Shown one piece after another: positions 37,717 to 46,394 of a DNA stretch of 64,000 nt; the stretch's first letter is position 1; each line of letters starts with the position of its first letter. The translations under genes were made by a program, and so were the position numbers. The notes beneath the pieces are model-generated. The model worked only from the letters and a program-made list of their open reading frames with translations, searched no databases and was not told the DNA's origin. The DNA is from Metarhizobium sp964253915 (GTDB taxonomy: Bacteria > Pseudomonadota > Alphaproteobacteria > Rhizobiales > Rhizobiaceae), in assembly GCF_964253915.1 (NCBI RefSeq), contig NZ_CAXUSG020000001.1, forward strand, positions 310,001 to 374,000. Direction: 5' to 3'.

Positions 37717-37787
37717 TTCCTTCCGATTGAAGCGCCAGATAAGGCAGGCTATGAAAGGCGGCATCGTCGGCGAGGGAGGCGCGGGAT

Positions 37788-38333
37788 ATGGCAAAGGCGG
37801 ACCTGTCAGCCAAATGGCTCGAAACGCCGATCGGCCCGCTCCTGGTGGTGGCGAGCGATACGCATCTATATGCGATCGAGTTCCATGACGAAGAAGCACA
37901 GCCGGATCCGGTCCTGCGCGTCGGTCGCAAGCTCGGCGCGGTCATCCGCATGGACGGCGACAGTCCGGCGCTGGCACAGGCTCTGGACGAGTTGCGTTAT
38001 TATTTTCTCGGCAAGTCGGCGCAGTTTCACGTCAAGCTGTTCTACGAAGGCTCGGCCTTCGAGCGGCAGGTCTGGGAGCAGCTTCTGCTCGTGCCCCTGG
38101 CCGAAACCTGTTCTTACGGCGATATCGCCCGCGCGCTCAATCAACCTTCTGCCGCGCGCGCCGTCGGCGAGGCGAACCACGTCAATCGTATTCCCATCAT
38201 CATCCCATGCCATCGTTGCATCGGTTCGGACGGCTCGCTGACCGGATATGGCGGCGGTTTGTGGCGGAAGAAATGGCTGTTGCGCCATGAAGGACAAATG
38301 CGGCCCGTCGGGCTGTTTGCGGAGGGTTTTTGA
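37788..38333 (+). CDS. ogt: Methylated-DNA-protein-cysteine methyltransferase
   Basis: Suicide repair enzyme taking alkyl groups from O6-alkylguanine. The active site is IPCHRCIGSDGSLTGYGGGLWRKKWLLRHEG with the acceptor Cys in PCHR; the N-terminal Ogt subdomain is present. The usual PCHRV/I is PCHRC here. Length 181 residues. Its TGA stop is followed at once by the ATG of the next gene. Confidence 0.93.
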   Translation: MAKADLSAKWLETPIGPLLVVASDTHLYAIEFHDEEAQPDPVLRVGRKLGAVIRMDGDSPALAQALDELRYYFLGKSAQFHVKLFYEGSAFERQVWEQLLLVPLAETCSYGDIARALNQPSAARAVGEANHVNRIPIIIPCHRCIGSDGSLTGYGGGLWRKKWLLRHEGQMRPVGLFAEGF

Positions 38334-39104
38334 ATGACACAGGCAGACAAGGCGAAACTGTTCGGTGACTTGCATCGCAAGGGCAATCCGCTGGTTCTCT
38401 ACAACGTCTGGGACGCCGGCAGCGCCAAGGCGGTGGCGGAGGCCGGAGCGCCGGCGCTGGCGACCGGAAGCTGGTCGGTGGCGGCGGCGCAAGGCTTTGG
38501 CGACGGCCAGAAGATCCCGCTTGAGGCGCTTGTCGCCACGGCGAAAACGATCGTTGCAGCCAGCGACCTGCCTTTGTCGGTGGATTTCGAAGGCGCCTAT
38601 TCGGAAGACCCGGAAGGGGCGGCCGCCAATGTCGGCAAGCTGATCGATGCCGGCGCGATCGGCATCAATTTCGAGGATCAGATCGTCGGTGGGACGGGGC
38701 TCTACGCTGTCGAGGCCCAGTCGGCGCGCATCCGGGCGATCCGGGACCTGGCGGATAGCCGCGGCCTGTCGTTCTTCATCAATGCCCGCACCGACCTCTT
38801 CCTGAAGGAAAGCGATGGGGCCAAGCATGCCGGGCTCGTCAATGAGGCAATCGCCCGCGGCAAGGCCTATGCAGAGGCGGGAGCCAGCGGCTTTTTCGTT
38901 CCGTGGCTCGCGGATGTGCAGCTCATCGAAAAGGTCTGCGCCGCGTCCGGCCTGCCGGTGAACATCATGATGAAACCCGGCGCTCCGGATATCGCCACGC
39001 TGTCGAAGGCGGGCGTCGCTCGCGTCAGCTACGGTCCATTCCCCTACCGGGCGATGATCGAATGGCTGAAGGGCCAGGCCGCGGCGGTCTATGCCCCGGC
39101 CTGA
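38334..39104 (+). CDS. Isocitrate lyase/PEP mutase-superfamily protein
   Basis: A (beta/alpha)8 enzyme of 256 residues: NVWDAGSAKAVAEAGAPALATGSWSVA, LPLSVDFEGAYS, GINFEDQI and FFINARTDLFL are the family's metal- and substrate-binding strands. The superfamily catalyses C-C or P-C bond changes (carboxyphosphonoenolpyruvate mutase, 2-methylisocitrate lyase, oxaloacetate decarboxylase). The Cys loop typical of true lyases (KKCGH) is absent, so substrate is unknown. Co-transcribed with ogt. Confidence 0.82.
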   Translation: MTQADKAKLFGDLHRKGNPLVLYNVWDAGSAKAVAEAGAPALATGSWSVAAAQGFGDGQKIPLEALVATAKTIVAASDLPLSVDFEGAYSEDPEGAAANVGKLIDAGAIGINFEDQIVGGTGLYAVEAQSARIRAIRDLADSRGLSFFINARTDLFLKESDGAKHAGLVNEAIARGKAYAEAGASGFFVPWLADVQLIEKVCAASGLPVNIMMKPGAPDIATLSKAGVARVSYGPFPYRAMIEWLKGQAAAVYAPA

Positions 39105-39122
39105 CAGGCAACATCAAAACGG

Positions 39123-40010
39123 TCAGGGAACGATCAGCGTTCCCGCACCGTGCTCGGTGAAGATTTCCAGAAGCACGGAATGGGCGGTCTTGCCGTTGAG
39201 GATGACGACGCCCTGCACGCCGGCCTTGATCGCGTCGATGCAGGTCTCGACCTTGGGGATCATGCCGCCGGAGATCGTGCCGTCCTTGATCAGCGCGCGG
39301 GCCTGCGAAACCGTCAGTTCCTTGATCAGTTCCTTGTTCTTGTCGAGAACGCCGGGAACGTCGGTGAGGAACAAGAGGCGCGTGGCATTCAGGGCACCGG
39401 CGATGGCGCCCGCAAACGTGTCGGCGTTGATGTTGTAGGTGGCGCCGTCGCGCCCGGGGGCGACCGGGGCGATGACCGGGATCATTTCCGACTTGGCGAG
39501 CAGGTCGAGCAGCGTCCGGTCGACTTCCACCACTTCACCGACGAAACCGAGATCGAGCACCCGCTCGATGTTGGAATCGGGATCGACAACGGTCTTCTTG
39601 GCCTTTTCGGCAAACACCATATTGCCGTCCTTGCCGCACAGGCCGATCGCCCATTCGCCGGTCTGGTTGATCAGCGCGACGATTTCCTTGTTGATCGAGC
39701 CGGCCAGCACCATCTCGACGATCTCGACAGTCTTCTGATCGGTGACGCGCAGGCCGCCTTCGAACTTCGACTCGATACCCATCTTGGAGAGCATAGCGCC
39801 GATCTGCGGGCCGCCGCCGTGAACGACGATCGGGTTGACGCCAGACTGCTTCAGCAATGCGATATCGGCGGCAAATGCCTTGCCGAGTTCGGAATCGCCC
39901 ATGGCGTGGCCGCCGTACTTCACCACGATGGTCTTGTTTTCGTAGCGCTGCATGAAGGGCAGCGCCTGGGCCAGAAGTTGCGCCTGCTTTTCGCTGTCGG
40001 AAGCGGTCAT
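39123..40010 (-). CDS. argB: Acetylglutamate kinase
   Basis: Second step of arginine synthesis. Amino-acid kinase fold with IVVKYGGHAMGD near the N-terminus, NPIVVHGGGPQIGAML and GAIAGALNATRLLFLTDVPGVL. From ATG 40010 (GAGGA upstream) it has 295 residues. Convergent with the PEP mutase-like gene, 18 bp apart. In many rhizobia argB follows engB directly; here the sigma cluster lies between. Confidence 0.95.
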   Translation of the reverse strand: MTASDSEKQAQLLAQALPFMQRYENKTIVVKYGGHAMGDSELGKAFAADIALLKQSGVNPIVVHGGGPQIGAMLSKMGIESKFEGGLRVTDQKTVEIVEMVLAGSINKEIVALINQTGEWAIGLCGKDGNMVFAEKAKKTVVDPDSNIERVLDLGFVGEVVEVDRTLLDLLAKSEMIPVIAPVAPGRDGATYNINADTFAGAIAGALNATRLLFLTDVPGVLDKNKELIKELTVSQARALIKDGTISGGMIPKVETCIDAIKAGVQGVVILNGKTAHSVLLEIFTEHGAGTLIVP

Positions 40011-40073
40011 GGAGGTCCTCGTCGATTGATCGCGGCCTTTTATCTCAACTTTGTGACAGAGGGAATAATCACG

Positions 40074-40101
40074 GTGAAACTTTGAGGCCGGCAAAAAGGT
40101 A
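40074..40101 (+). promoter_or_regulatory. Candidate ECF-type promoter upstream of the sigma gene
   Basis: GTGAAACT at 40074-40081 recurs exactly upstream of the fasciclin gene. Seventeen bases after GTGAAAC comes GGTA, a weak match to the CGTC found at the other copy. Autoregulation of the sigma operon would explain it. Confidence 0.35.
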
Positions 40102-40181
40102 TAGGTCGGCAGCGCAAACCTTGTCACATCGACGCGCTACGCTAATATGAATGAGGCCGCGCAAAAGGGTTTCCCGTTTTC

Positions 40182-40721
40182 ATGTCCAGCGATGATGCCA
40201 GCCGACTGATCAGCCGTGTTGCTCTCGGTGATCGCGAGGCCTTTTCCGCCCTCTACGCGATGACCAGCCCGAAACTTTTCGGCATCTGCCTGCGTATTCT
40301 GTCGGACCGCGCCGATGCCGAAGAGGCGCTTCAGGAAATCTACGTCAAGATTTGGCAGCGGGCGGATCGTTTTGCCGTCGAAAGCGATACGGCCCTTGCC
40401 TGGCTTGCGGCAATCGCTCGAAATCACGCCATCGACGTGATTCGGGCCCGCCGGCCGGTGGCGGACAATATCGAAGAGGCTTATGATCTGGCCGATCCGC
40501 AACCGGACCCGGAAAGCCATGCGCTTATCAAGGGCGAGGGGCGACGGATTGACAGGTGTATGGAAGAGTTGGAAGCTGATCGCGCTACCGCGGTGAAGCG
40601 TGCTTATGTCGACGGATTGAGCTACCAGGAACTGGCGGATCAGTATGCGGTTCCTCTGAACACGATACGAACCTGGCTGCGGCGCAGCCTCCTGAAACTG
40701 AGAGAGTGCATGGACAGATGA
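40182..40721 (+). CDS. ECF RNA polymerase sigma factor (SigK-like)
   Basis: A 179-residue group IV sigma. Region 2 spans DREAFSALYAMTSPKLFGICLRILSDRADAEEALQEIYVKIW and WLAAIARNHAIDVIRARR; region 4 is the C-terminal helix-turn-helix with YVDGLSYQELADQYAVPLNTIRTWLRRSLLKLRECM. It overlaps the anti-sigma gene by 4 bp (ATGA). Its pairing with an RskA-like anti-sigma and a fasciclin protein resembles sigK-rskA-mpt70/83 of mycobacteria. Confidence 0.9.
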   Translation: MSSDDASRLISRVALGDREAFSALYAMTSPKLFGICLRILSDRADAEEALQEIYVKIWQRADRFAVESDTALAWLAAIARNHAIDVIRARRPVADNIEEAYDLADPQPDPESHALIKGEGRRIDRCMEELEADRATAVKRAYVDGLSYQELADQYAVPLNTIRTWLRRSLLKLRECMDR

Positions 40722-41434
40722 CATCGTCCGATCGCAGCATGGGAGACCGCTCCCGCGACGAAGTACTCGCCGGCGAATATGTGCTCGGCGTGCTCTCGAG
40801 CGACGACCGCCGCAAGGTCGAGGCGCGCATGCTGCGGGATCGCAATTTTGCGGCGATCGTCTATCGCTGGCAGGAGAACCTGTCGACCTTCAATGACGAC
40901 TACGACAGCGAGCAGCCGCCGGCGCGGATCTATCCGCGCATCGAAAAGCGCATCCGCGGTGCCGGAAGTGTTGCCGGTGCCCGTCCCGGCGGCCTGTGGA
41001 ATTCGCTGGTCTTCTGGCGCGGCCTGACGCTGGCCTCCATGCTTGTCTCCAGCGGATTTGCGCTTCTGAATTCCGACCTCTTTGCTCCGCCGCGCGGGCG
41101 TCAACTGGTGGCGCAGATGAGCGGCGAGGGCAATGCCGTCAGCCTCGTTGCCCGTTACGATACGGCAAGCGGCCGCCTGCAGGTCATGCCGGTGGCTGCC
41201 GGCAAGCCCGAAGAGAAGTCGCTCGAGTTGTGGCTGATCAAGGGCGAGGACCCGGCCCAATCGCTGGGTATCCTGCCGCAGACGGGCGAGGGCGAAATCG
41301 TCGTGCCCGACAACATGCGCCAGCGCTTTGGCGCCGGCGTCGTTCTTGCCGTCAGCGTCGAACCTTTCGGCGGCTCTCCGACAGGCAAGGCGACAGGTCC
41401 GGTGATTGCTTTGGGTCCGGCACAGGCGGAATAA
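40718..41434 (+). CDS. Membrane-anchored anti-sigma factor (RskA/anti-sigma-K family)
   Basis: The cytoplasmic N-terminal part (DEVLAGEYVLGVLSSDDRRKVEARMLRDRNFAAIVYRWQENL) is the helical sigma-binding domain, without a zinc HxxxCxxC motif. One hydrophobic segment follows (~residues 103-123), then a periplasmic RskA domain (LVARYDTASGRLQVMPV, KSLELWLIKGEDPAQSLGIL, VLAVSVEPFGGSPTGKATGPVIA). It should hold the sigma factor inactive until an envelope signal. Length 238 residues. Confidence 0.85.
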   Translation: MTSSDRSMGDRSRDEVLAGEYVLGVLSSDDRRKVEARMLRDRNFAAIVYRWQENLSTFNDDYDSEQPPARIYPRIEKRIRGAGSVAGARPGGLWNSLVFWRGLTLASMLVSSGFALLNSDLFAPPRGRQLVAQMSGEGNAVSLVARYDTASGRLQVMPVAAGKPEEKSLELWLIKGEDPAQSLGILPQTGEGEIVVPDNMRQRFGAGVVLAVSVEPFGGSPTGKATGPVIALGPAQAE

Positions 41435-41520
41435 TCCGCGGCATTCCATTGCCCGACAATTGTTTATCCGTTGGGATGGTGCGGTCCACCAAGCGTGATC
41501 GCAAAAAATATCGCAGCCGC

Positions 41521-41548
41521 GTGAAACTCTTTTCTTCTCCCACTCGTC
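41521..41548 (+). promoter_or_regulatory. Candidate ECF-type promoter upstream of the fasciclin gene
   Basis: GTGAAAC (41521-41527), a 17-bp spacer and CGTC (41545-41548) fit the general ECF pattern (-35 with AAC, -10 CGTC). The -35 octamer is shared with the site before the sigma gene. Confidence 0.45.
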
Positions 41549-41645
41549 AATGTTTGTGTTCCCGCTGAGAGGGAACGCAGATCGCTGGCACGAACAGGAG
41601 TGTGCCCGGCGCTTCATGACAAGCAAAAGAGAAGAGGAACGAAGC

Positions 41646-42203
41646 ATGTTCAATGCTGCGATGCGTACCGTCGTGCTCGCGACGATGATGACCGCCACAG
41701 CCGTTGCCGTTCAGGCGAAAAACCCCGAGGTTGGCGGGGCTGCGATGTTCGAAGACAAGAACATCGTCGAAAACGCCATGAACTCAAAGGACCACACGAC
41801 GCTGGTCGCCGCCGTCAAGGCCGCCGGCCTGGTCGAAACGCTGCAGGGCAAAGGCCCGTTCACAGTGTTTGCACCGACAAACGCGGCCTTCGACGCCTTG
41901 CCGAAAGGCACGGTGGAAACGCTGGTGAAGCCCGAGAACAAGGATCAGCTCACCAAGATCCTGACATGCCACGTGGTGGCTGCCGATGCCATGTCCTCGG
42001 CGATCGAGAAGATGATCAAGGACGATGGCGGCACCCATGACGTCAAGACGGTTGGTGGCTGCGTGCTGAAGGCCAAGGAAGACATGGGCAAGATCACGCT
42101 CACCGACGAGATGGGCAACGTCGCCCACGTCACCATCGCCGATGTCAAGCAGTCGAACGGCGTCATCCATGTCATCGACAAGGTTCTGTTGCCGAAGATG
42201 TGA
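41646..42203 (+). CDS. Secreted fasciclin (FAS1) domain protein
   Basis: A 185-residue exported protein. A Sec signal peptide (residues ~7-24, cleavage after VAVQA) is followed by one FAS1 domain: FTVFAPTNAAFDALPKGTVETL, LTKILTCHVVAADAMS and NGVIHVIDKVLLP are the conserved H1/H2-type blocks. FAS1 proteins act in adhesion or at the cell surface. The 211-bp gap before it carries a possible ECF promoter, so it may be a target of the adjacent sigma factor. It is 69 bp before msrB. Confidence 0.88.
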   Translation: MFNAAMRTVVLATMMTATAVAVQAKNPEVGGAAMFEDKNIVENAMNSKDHTTLVAAVKAAGLVETLQGKGPFTVFAPTNAAFDALPKGTVETLVKPENKDQLTKILTCHVVAADAMSSAIEKMIKDDGGTHDVKTVGGCVLKAKEDMGKITLTDEMGNVAHVTIADVKQSNGVIHVIDKVLLPKM

Positions 42204-42214
42204 TTTCGACCTAA

Positions 42215-42246
42215 CCTGCCGCCCCTTGGAGTTGGGGGGCGGCAGG
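42215..42246 (+). terminator. Intercistronic hairpin between fasciclin and msrB genes
   Basis: An 11-bp perfect GC-rich stem (CCTGCCGCCCC/GGGGCGGCAGG) with no T-tract after it. It may attenuate read-through into msrB or stabilise the upstream message, rather than fully terminate. Confidence 0.4.
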
Positions 42247-42272
42247 ACTACCGTTGTCGCCAGGAGGCCAAG

Positions 42273-42761
42273 ATGATGACGCGCCGTTTCCTGCTGTTGG
42301 CAGGTGTTGTGTTCTCCGCCTTGTCCGAGATGCGGTTCGCTCGACCGGTCCTGGCGGCAGAGCATTTTGAAATCGACAAGACGCCGGCCGAATGGCGCAA
42401 GATCCTCGCCGAACCCCGCTACGCCGTGCTGCGGGAAGAAGACACCGAGCGACCGTTCAGCAGCCCGCTGAACAACGAAAAACGCAAGGGTATCTTCCAT
42501 TGCGCCGGTTGCGATCTCGCCGCCTATTCATCGGAGACGAAATTCGACAGCGGCACGGGCTGGCCGAGCTTCTGGCAGTCCCTGACGGATGCTGTGCGGT
42601 TTCGCGAAGACACGACCTTTGGAATGCGCCGCACCGAGGTGCATTGCCGCCGCTGCGGTGGCCATTTCGGGCATGTCTTCGACGATGGCCCGGCACCAAC
42701 CCACAAGCGCCATTGCATCAACGGTCTTGCGCTGATGTTTGCGCCAGATAAGCCCGCCTGA
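42273..42761 (+). CDS. msrB: Exported peptide-methionine (R)-S-oxide reductase MsrB
   Basis: Reduces methionine-R-sulfoxide in proteins. The N-terminus MMTRRFLLLAGVVFSAL has a twin-arginine-like RRxFL start and a hydrophobic core ending near LAA, so the enzyme should act in the periplasm. Zinc Cys pairs are HCAGC and HCRRCGGHFGHVF; FDSGTGWPSF is conserved and the catalytic Cys is in KRHCINGLAL. Length 162 residues. It lies downstream of the sigma/anti-sigma/fasciclin genes. Confidence 0.9.
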   Translation: MMTRRFLLLAGVVFSALSEMRFARPVLAAEHFEIDKTPAEWRKILAEPRYAVLREEDTERPFSSPLNNEKRKGIFHCAGCDLAAYSSETKFDSGTGWPSFWQSLTDAVRFREDTTFGMRRTEVHCRRCGGHFGHVFDDGPAPTHKRHCINGLALMFAPDKPA

Positions 42762-42764
42762 TCC

Positions 42765-43424
42765 TCAGAAGGGCAGGCCGACGGTTTCGGCAATTGCCTG
42801 ACGCAATTCGTCGAGGCCCTTGGCCTTTTCCGACGAGGTGGCGATGACGGCGGGATAGGCGGCCGGGCGCTTCTTGATCTTTTCGAGCGTTTCGGCGACC
42901 AGCCGCGGCACGCCGGCTTCCTTGATCTTGTCGGTCTTGGTCAGAACGATCTGGTACGAGACCGCCGCCTTGTCGAGCAGGGTCAACACGTCCTCGTCGT
43001 TCTTTTTGATGCCGTGGCGCGAGTCGATCAGCACATAGACGCGCTTCAGCGTGGCACGGCCGCGCAGGTAATCGAAGACGAGCTTGGTCCAGGCGTCCAC
43101 CTGCGCCTTCGGCGCCTGGGCGTAACCGTAGCCCGGCATGTCGACGAGTGCCATCGGCGGCAGGTCGTCACCTTCGCCGGAATAACCGTCAGGCACGAAA
43201 TAGTTGAGCTCCTGGGTGCGGCCGGGCGTGTTCGATGTGCGCGCCAGACCCTTGTGGCCGACGAGCGCATTGATCAGCGACGACTTTCCGACATTCGAGC
43301 GGCCGGCGAAAGCCACTTCCAGCGGCCCTTCCGGCGGCAAGAATTGCATCGACGGCACGCCGCGGATGAAGATCCATGGGCGACCGAAAATCGGCTTGTC
43401 TGCTGCTGGGGTATGTCCGGCCAT
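42765..43424 (-). CDS. engB: Ribosome biogenesis GTP-binding protein EngB (YsxC/YihA)
   Basis: Small GTPase for 50S assembly. G1 is AFAGRSNVGKSSLIN, G2 includes TSNTPGRTQ, G3 DMPGYGYA, G4 TKTD. From ATG 43424 the protein has 219 residues; a TTG further upstream is less likely. It is convergent with msrB, 4 bp apart. Confidence 0.95.
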   Translation of the reverse strand: MAGHTPAADKPIFGRPWIFIRGVPSMQFLPPEGPLEVAFAGRSNVGKSSLINALVGHKGLARTSNTPGRTQELNYFVPDGYSGEGDDLPPMALVDMPGYGYAQAPKAQVDAWTKLVFDYLRGRATLKRVYVLIDSRHGIKKNDEDVLTLLDKAAVSYQIVLTKTDKIKEAGVPRLVAETLEKIKKRPAAYPAVIATSSEKAKGLDELRQAIAETVGLPF

Positions 43425-43506
43425 GCGTCCTGTCAATTTTGTCAATTTTGCCTATTAGCTTCGGCTTCACCGTTTTGGCCGGCAAAGTCAACCCATCTCG
43501 GCCGTT

Positions 43507-44424
43507 TCAGCCCTTCAGCTTCGCTTGGCGATGGAATTCGGCGGTGAGATAGCCGAGCAAAGCGGCAAGGATGAGTAGGCCGCCGACCACCGTGCGCAGT
43601 GCCGGGATCTCGCCGTGGATGATCGCGACCCAGACGGGGCCGAGCATGGTTTCGGCCGTGCCGAGCAAGGCAGCCAGCGCCGAAGGAATGAGGCGTGCGC
43701 CCATGGCGAAAAGCATCATGCCCAGCCCGAGGTTGAAGGCGCCGAAAATGAACAGCAGTCCCAACTCGCCGTTGGTAACAGTGAGGCTCGACGCCTGGGT
43801 GGCGGCAAAGGCGCTGGCGGCAAGGCAGCCGAAGCAGGTGGCCGGGGTCATGCGCACATGCGGATAGCGGCGGGTGATCACGGTGGCGAGCGCGAAGACG
43901 AAGGCGGTGAGCAGTGCCAGCGCATCGCCAATCGGCGAGACGGCGCCGGTAAACGAGCCGGAGACCATCACCGCAACACCGACGATGACAAGCGCGATGG
44001 CGCACCAGGTAAACAGCGATACCCTCTGGCGAAAACAGATCCAGGTGATCAGGGCCGCAAACAGCGGCACGCCGGCGCCGAGCAGCAGCACGTTGGCGAT
44101 GGTGGTGTGCGAGATGGCGATGATGAAACAGGTGGCGGCAATCGTGAAACACAGCCCGACCGTGATCCCCGGCCATCCCATGTCGCGAAACAGTTTCACC
44201 GTGCCCGCCGGCCCGTCACGCACCAGCATGAAGGCGATGAGGAAAAGTCCGGCAAACAGGCAGCGCCAGAAGACGATGGTCCAGTTGTCGTCGATATGCA
44301 GGAAGCGGGCGATGGCGCCGCCAAAGCTCCAGAAAAAGGCGGAGCCGAAGACCAGGGCGACACCGAGGCGTTCGCTGTAGACCGAACCGTGCTGCACTCC
44401 GGCCGAGGTCGTCCCCTCCGTCAT
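43507..44424 (-). CDS. EamA/DMT-superfamily transporter
   Basis: A 305-residue inner-membrane protein with ten predicted helices in two EamA repeats (ALVFGSAFFWSFGGAIARF at the start; AALLGTAETMLGPVWVAIIHGEIPALRTVVGGLLILAALL near the end). GGAGG lies about 10 nt before the ATG at 44424. Substrate unknown. It separates engB from yidC, which are normally closer in relatives. Confidence 0.83.
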   Translation of the reverse strand: MTEGTTSAGVQHGSVYSERLGVALVFGSAFFWSFGGAIARFLHIDDNWTIVFWRCLFAGLFLIAFMLVRDGPAGTVKLFRDMGWPGITVGLCFTIAATCFIIAISHTTIANVLLLGAGVPLFAALITWICFRQRVSLFTWCAIALVIVGVAVMVSGSFTGAVSPIGDALALLTAFVFALATVITRRYPHVRMTPATCFGCLAASAFAATQASSLTVTNGELGLLFIFGAFNLGLGMMLFAMGARLIPSALAALLGTAETMLGPVWVAIIHGEIPALRTVVGGLLILAALLGYLTAEFHRQAKLKG

Positions 44425-44550
44425 CCGTTCATCCTCCCGCGAATGCCATTGACGATACGCGCAAACGCCATAGCGGGCCGGTGGTTTCGCGACAAGCCGG
44501 TGTCGCGCTTTTTCCATCGGGCCAGTGGATGGCAACAATGGCCGGAAACG

Positions 44551-44578
44551 AAAAAGCCCCTGACGATCAGGGGCTTTT
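44551..44578. terminator. Terminator after yidC
   Basis: AAAAAGCCCCTGA and TCAGGGGCTTTT form a perfect stem with A/T flanks, placed 5 bp beyond the yidC stop on the minus strand and effective there. Confidence 0.8.
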
Positions 44579-44582
44579 GTCG

Positions 44583-46394
44583 CTATTTCGTGGTTGCCGG
44601 CTTTCGTCGGAACAGCCCGCGGATATTGTCGATGAGTTCGATCTTGACGCCATGACGCTTCATGATCAGCGACTGCTGCAGGATCGACAGGGTGTTGTTC
44701 CAGGCCCAGTAGATCACCAGACCGGCCGGGAAGCTGCCGAGCATGAAGGTGAAGATAACCGGCATCCAGTTGAACAGCATCGCCTGGGTCGGGTCCGGCG
44801 GCGTCGGGTTCATGCGCATCTGCAGCCACATGGTGACACCCATGATCAGCGGCCAGACGCCGAGATGCAGGAAGGGCGGCACGTCGTAGGGCAGCAGGCC
44901 GAACAGGTTGAAGAGCGTCGTCGGATCGGGGGCGGAAAGGTCCTGGATCCAGCCGAAGAACGGCGCATGACGCATTTCGATGGTGATGTAGATGACCTTG
45001 TAGAGCGCGAAGAAGACGGGGATCTGCAACAGGATCGGCCAGCAGCCGGCCACCGGGTTGATCTTCTCTTCCTTGTAGAGCTCCATCATCGCCTTCTGCA
45101 GGCCCATCCGGTCGTCGCCGAACTTGGCCTTCAGCTCTTCCATCTTCGGCTGGACCTTCTTCATGTTCGCCATCGAAGCGTACTGCTTGCTGGCAAGCGG
45201 GAAGAACAGGCCCTTGACGACGATGGTGGTGATCAGGATGGCGATGCCGAAGTTGCCGAAGTAGCGATAGAAGAAATCCATCATCTTAAACATCGGCTTG
45301 GTGATGAAGTAGAACCAGCCCCAGTCGATCATGCGGTCGAAGCGGGGAATGGAGTATTCCGCCTCGTAGCGGTCGATGACCGGAACTTCCTTGGCGCCGG
45401 CGAAGACGAGGTTCTTGACCTCGGCAGACTGGCCGGCCGACAGCGTCGTCGCGTCGTCCTTGAAGTCTGCCTGGTAGCGCGGCTGGCCGTCGGTAAAGTG
45501 CGAGAAGCGGGTTTCGTAAGCCGTGGTCTGCGGCGGGATGATCGCGGCAGCCCAATACTTGTCGGTGATGCCGAGCCAGCCGCCCGTCGCCTTCGGCGGG
45601 GTGACCGGCGCTTCTTCGACCGCGCTGTACTTGGTCTCGTTGAGGCCCTGCTCGCCGAGCACGCCGATGAAACCTTCGTGCAGCACGTAGATGGAGGGCG
45701 TCGTCGGCTTGTTGTAGCGGGTGACGCGGCCGTAGGAGGCCAGCGTTACCGGATCGCTGCCGGCATTGGTGATCTTGTCGGTAACCGTGAACATGTAGCG
45801 GTCGTCGATGGCGATCGTGCGGGTGAAGGCGACACCCTTTTCATTGGTGTAGCTCAGCGTGACGGGCGTCGTTTCGGTCAGCTTGTCGCCGCTGGCAACC
45901 GTCCAGGTCGTGGTCGGGCCGGGCAGGGTGCCGGACGTTGCATCCGGAACGTAACCGAGTTCGGCGAAATAACCGTCATGCGTATCGGCCGGATTGAACA
46001 GCGTGATGATCGGGCTCTGCGGATCGACCGTCTCGCGGTAACCCTTGAGCTTCAGGTCGTCGAAGCGGGCGCCGGTCAGGTTGATGGAGCCGGAGAGCGA
46101 CTTGGTGTCGATGACGACGCGGGCAGACTTCGCCAGTGCTTCCTCGCGGCTGGCCGTCGCGGTGGCCTGGCTCGAACCCGGCAGAGTGCCGGAGGCGGTG
46201 CCGGCCGGCGTATCGGCGGTCTGGCCGGTCGTCTGCGTCTGCTGGCTTTGCTGGGCCGCCTGCTGCGCCTGCATGGCCTCTTCGGCCTTGCGCTGCGCCT
46301 CGATGCGCGGGTTCATGTAGAGGAACTGCCAGGCGAGCACGATCAGCACGGACAGGGCAATCGCTATAAAGTAATTGCGGTTCTTTTCCATCAT
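44583..46394 (-). CDS. yidC: Membrane protein insertase YidC
   Basis: Sec-independent and Sec-assisted insertase. An N-terminal transmembrane helix (~residues 7-24) precedes a Gln/Thr/Ala-rich linker, a large periplasmic beta domain and the conserved C-terminal core (FYRYFGNFGIAILITTIVVKGLFFPLASKQYASMANMKKVQPKM). Length 603 residues is normal for rhizobia. It overlaps rnpA by 4 bp. Confidence 0.96.
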   Translation of the reverse strand: MMEKNRNYFIAIALSVLIVLAWQFLYMNPRIEAQRKAEEAMQAQQAAQQSQQTQTTGQTADTPAGTASGTLPGSSQATATASREEALAKSARVVIDTKSLSGSINLTGARFDDLKLKGYRETVDPQSPIITLFNPADTHDGYFAELGYVPDATSGTLPGPTTTWTVASGDKLTETTPVTLSYTNEKGVAFTRTIAIDDRYMFTVTDKITNAGSDPVTLASYGRVTRYNKPTTPSIYVLHEGFIGVLGEQGLNETKYSAVEEAPVTPPKATGGWLGITDKYWAAAIIPPQTTAYETRFSHFTDGQPRYQADFKDDATTLSAGQSAEVKNLVFAGAKEVPVIDRYEAEYSIPRFDRMIDWGWFYFITKPMFKMMDFFYRYFGNFGIAILITTIVVKGLFFPLASKQYASMANMKKVQPKMEELKAKFGDDRMGLQKAMMELYKEEKINPVAGCWPILLQIPVFFALYKVIYITIEMRHAPFFGWIQDLSAPDPTTLFNLFGLLPYDVPPFLHLGVWPLIMGVTMWLQMRMNPTPPDPTQAMLFNWMPVIFTFMLGSFPAGLVIYWAWNNTLSILQQSLIMKRHGVKIELIDNIRGLFRRKPATTK

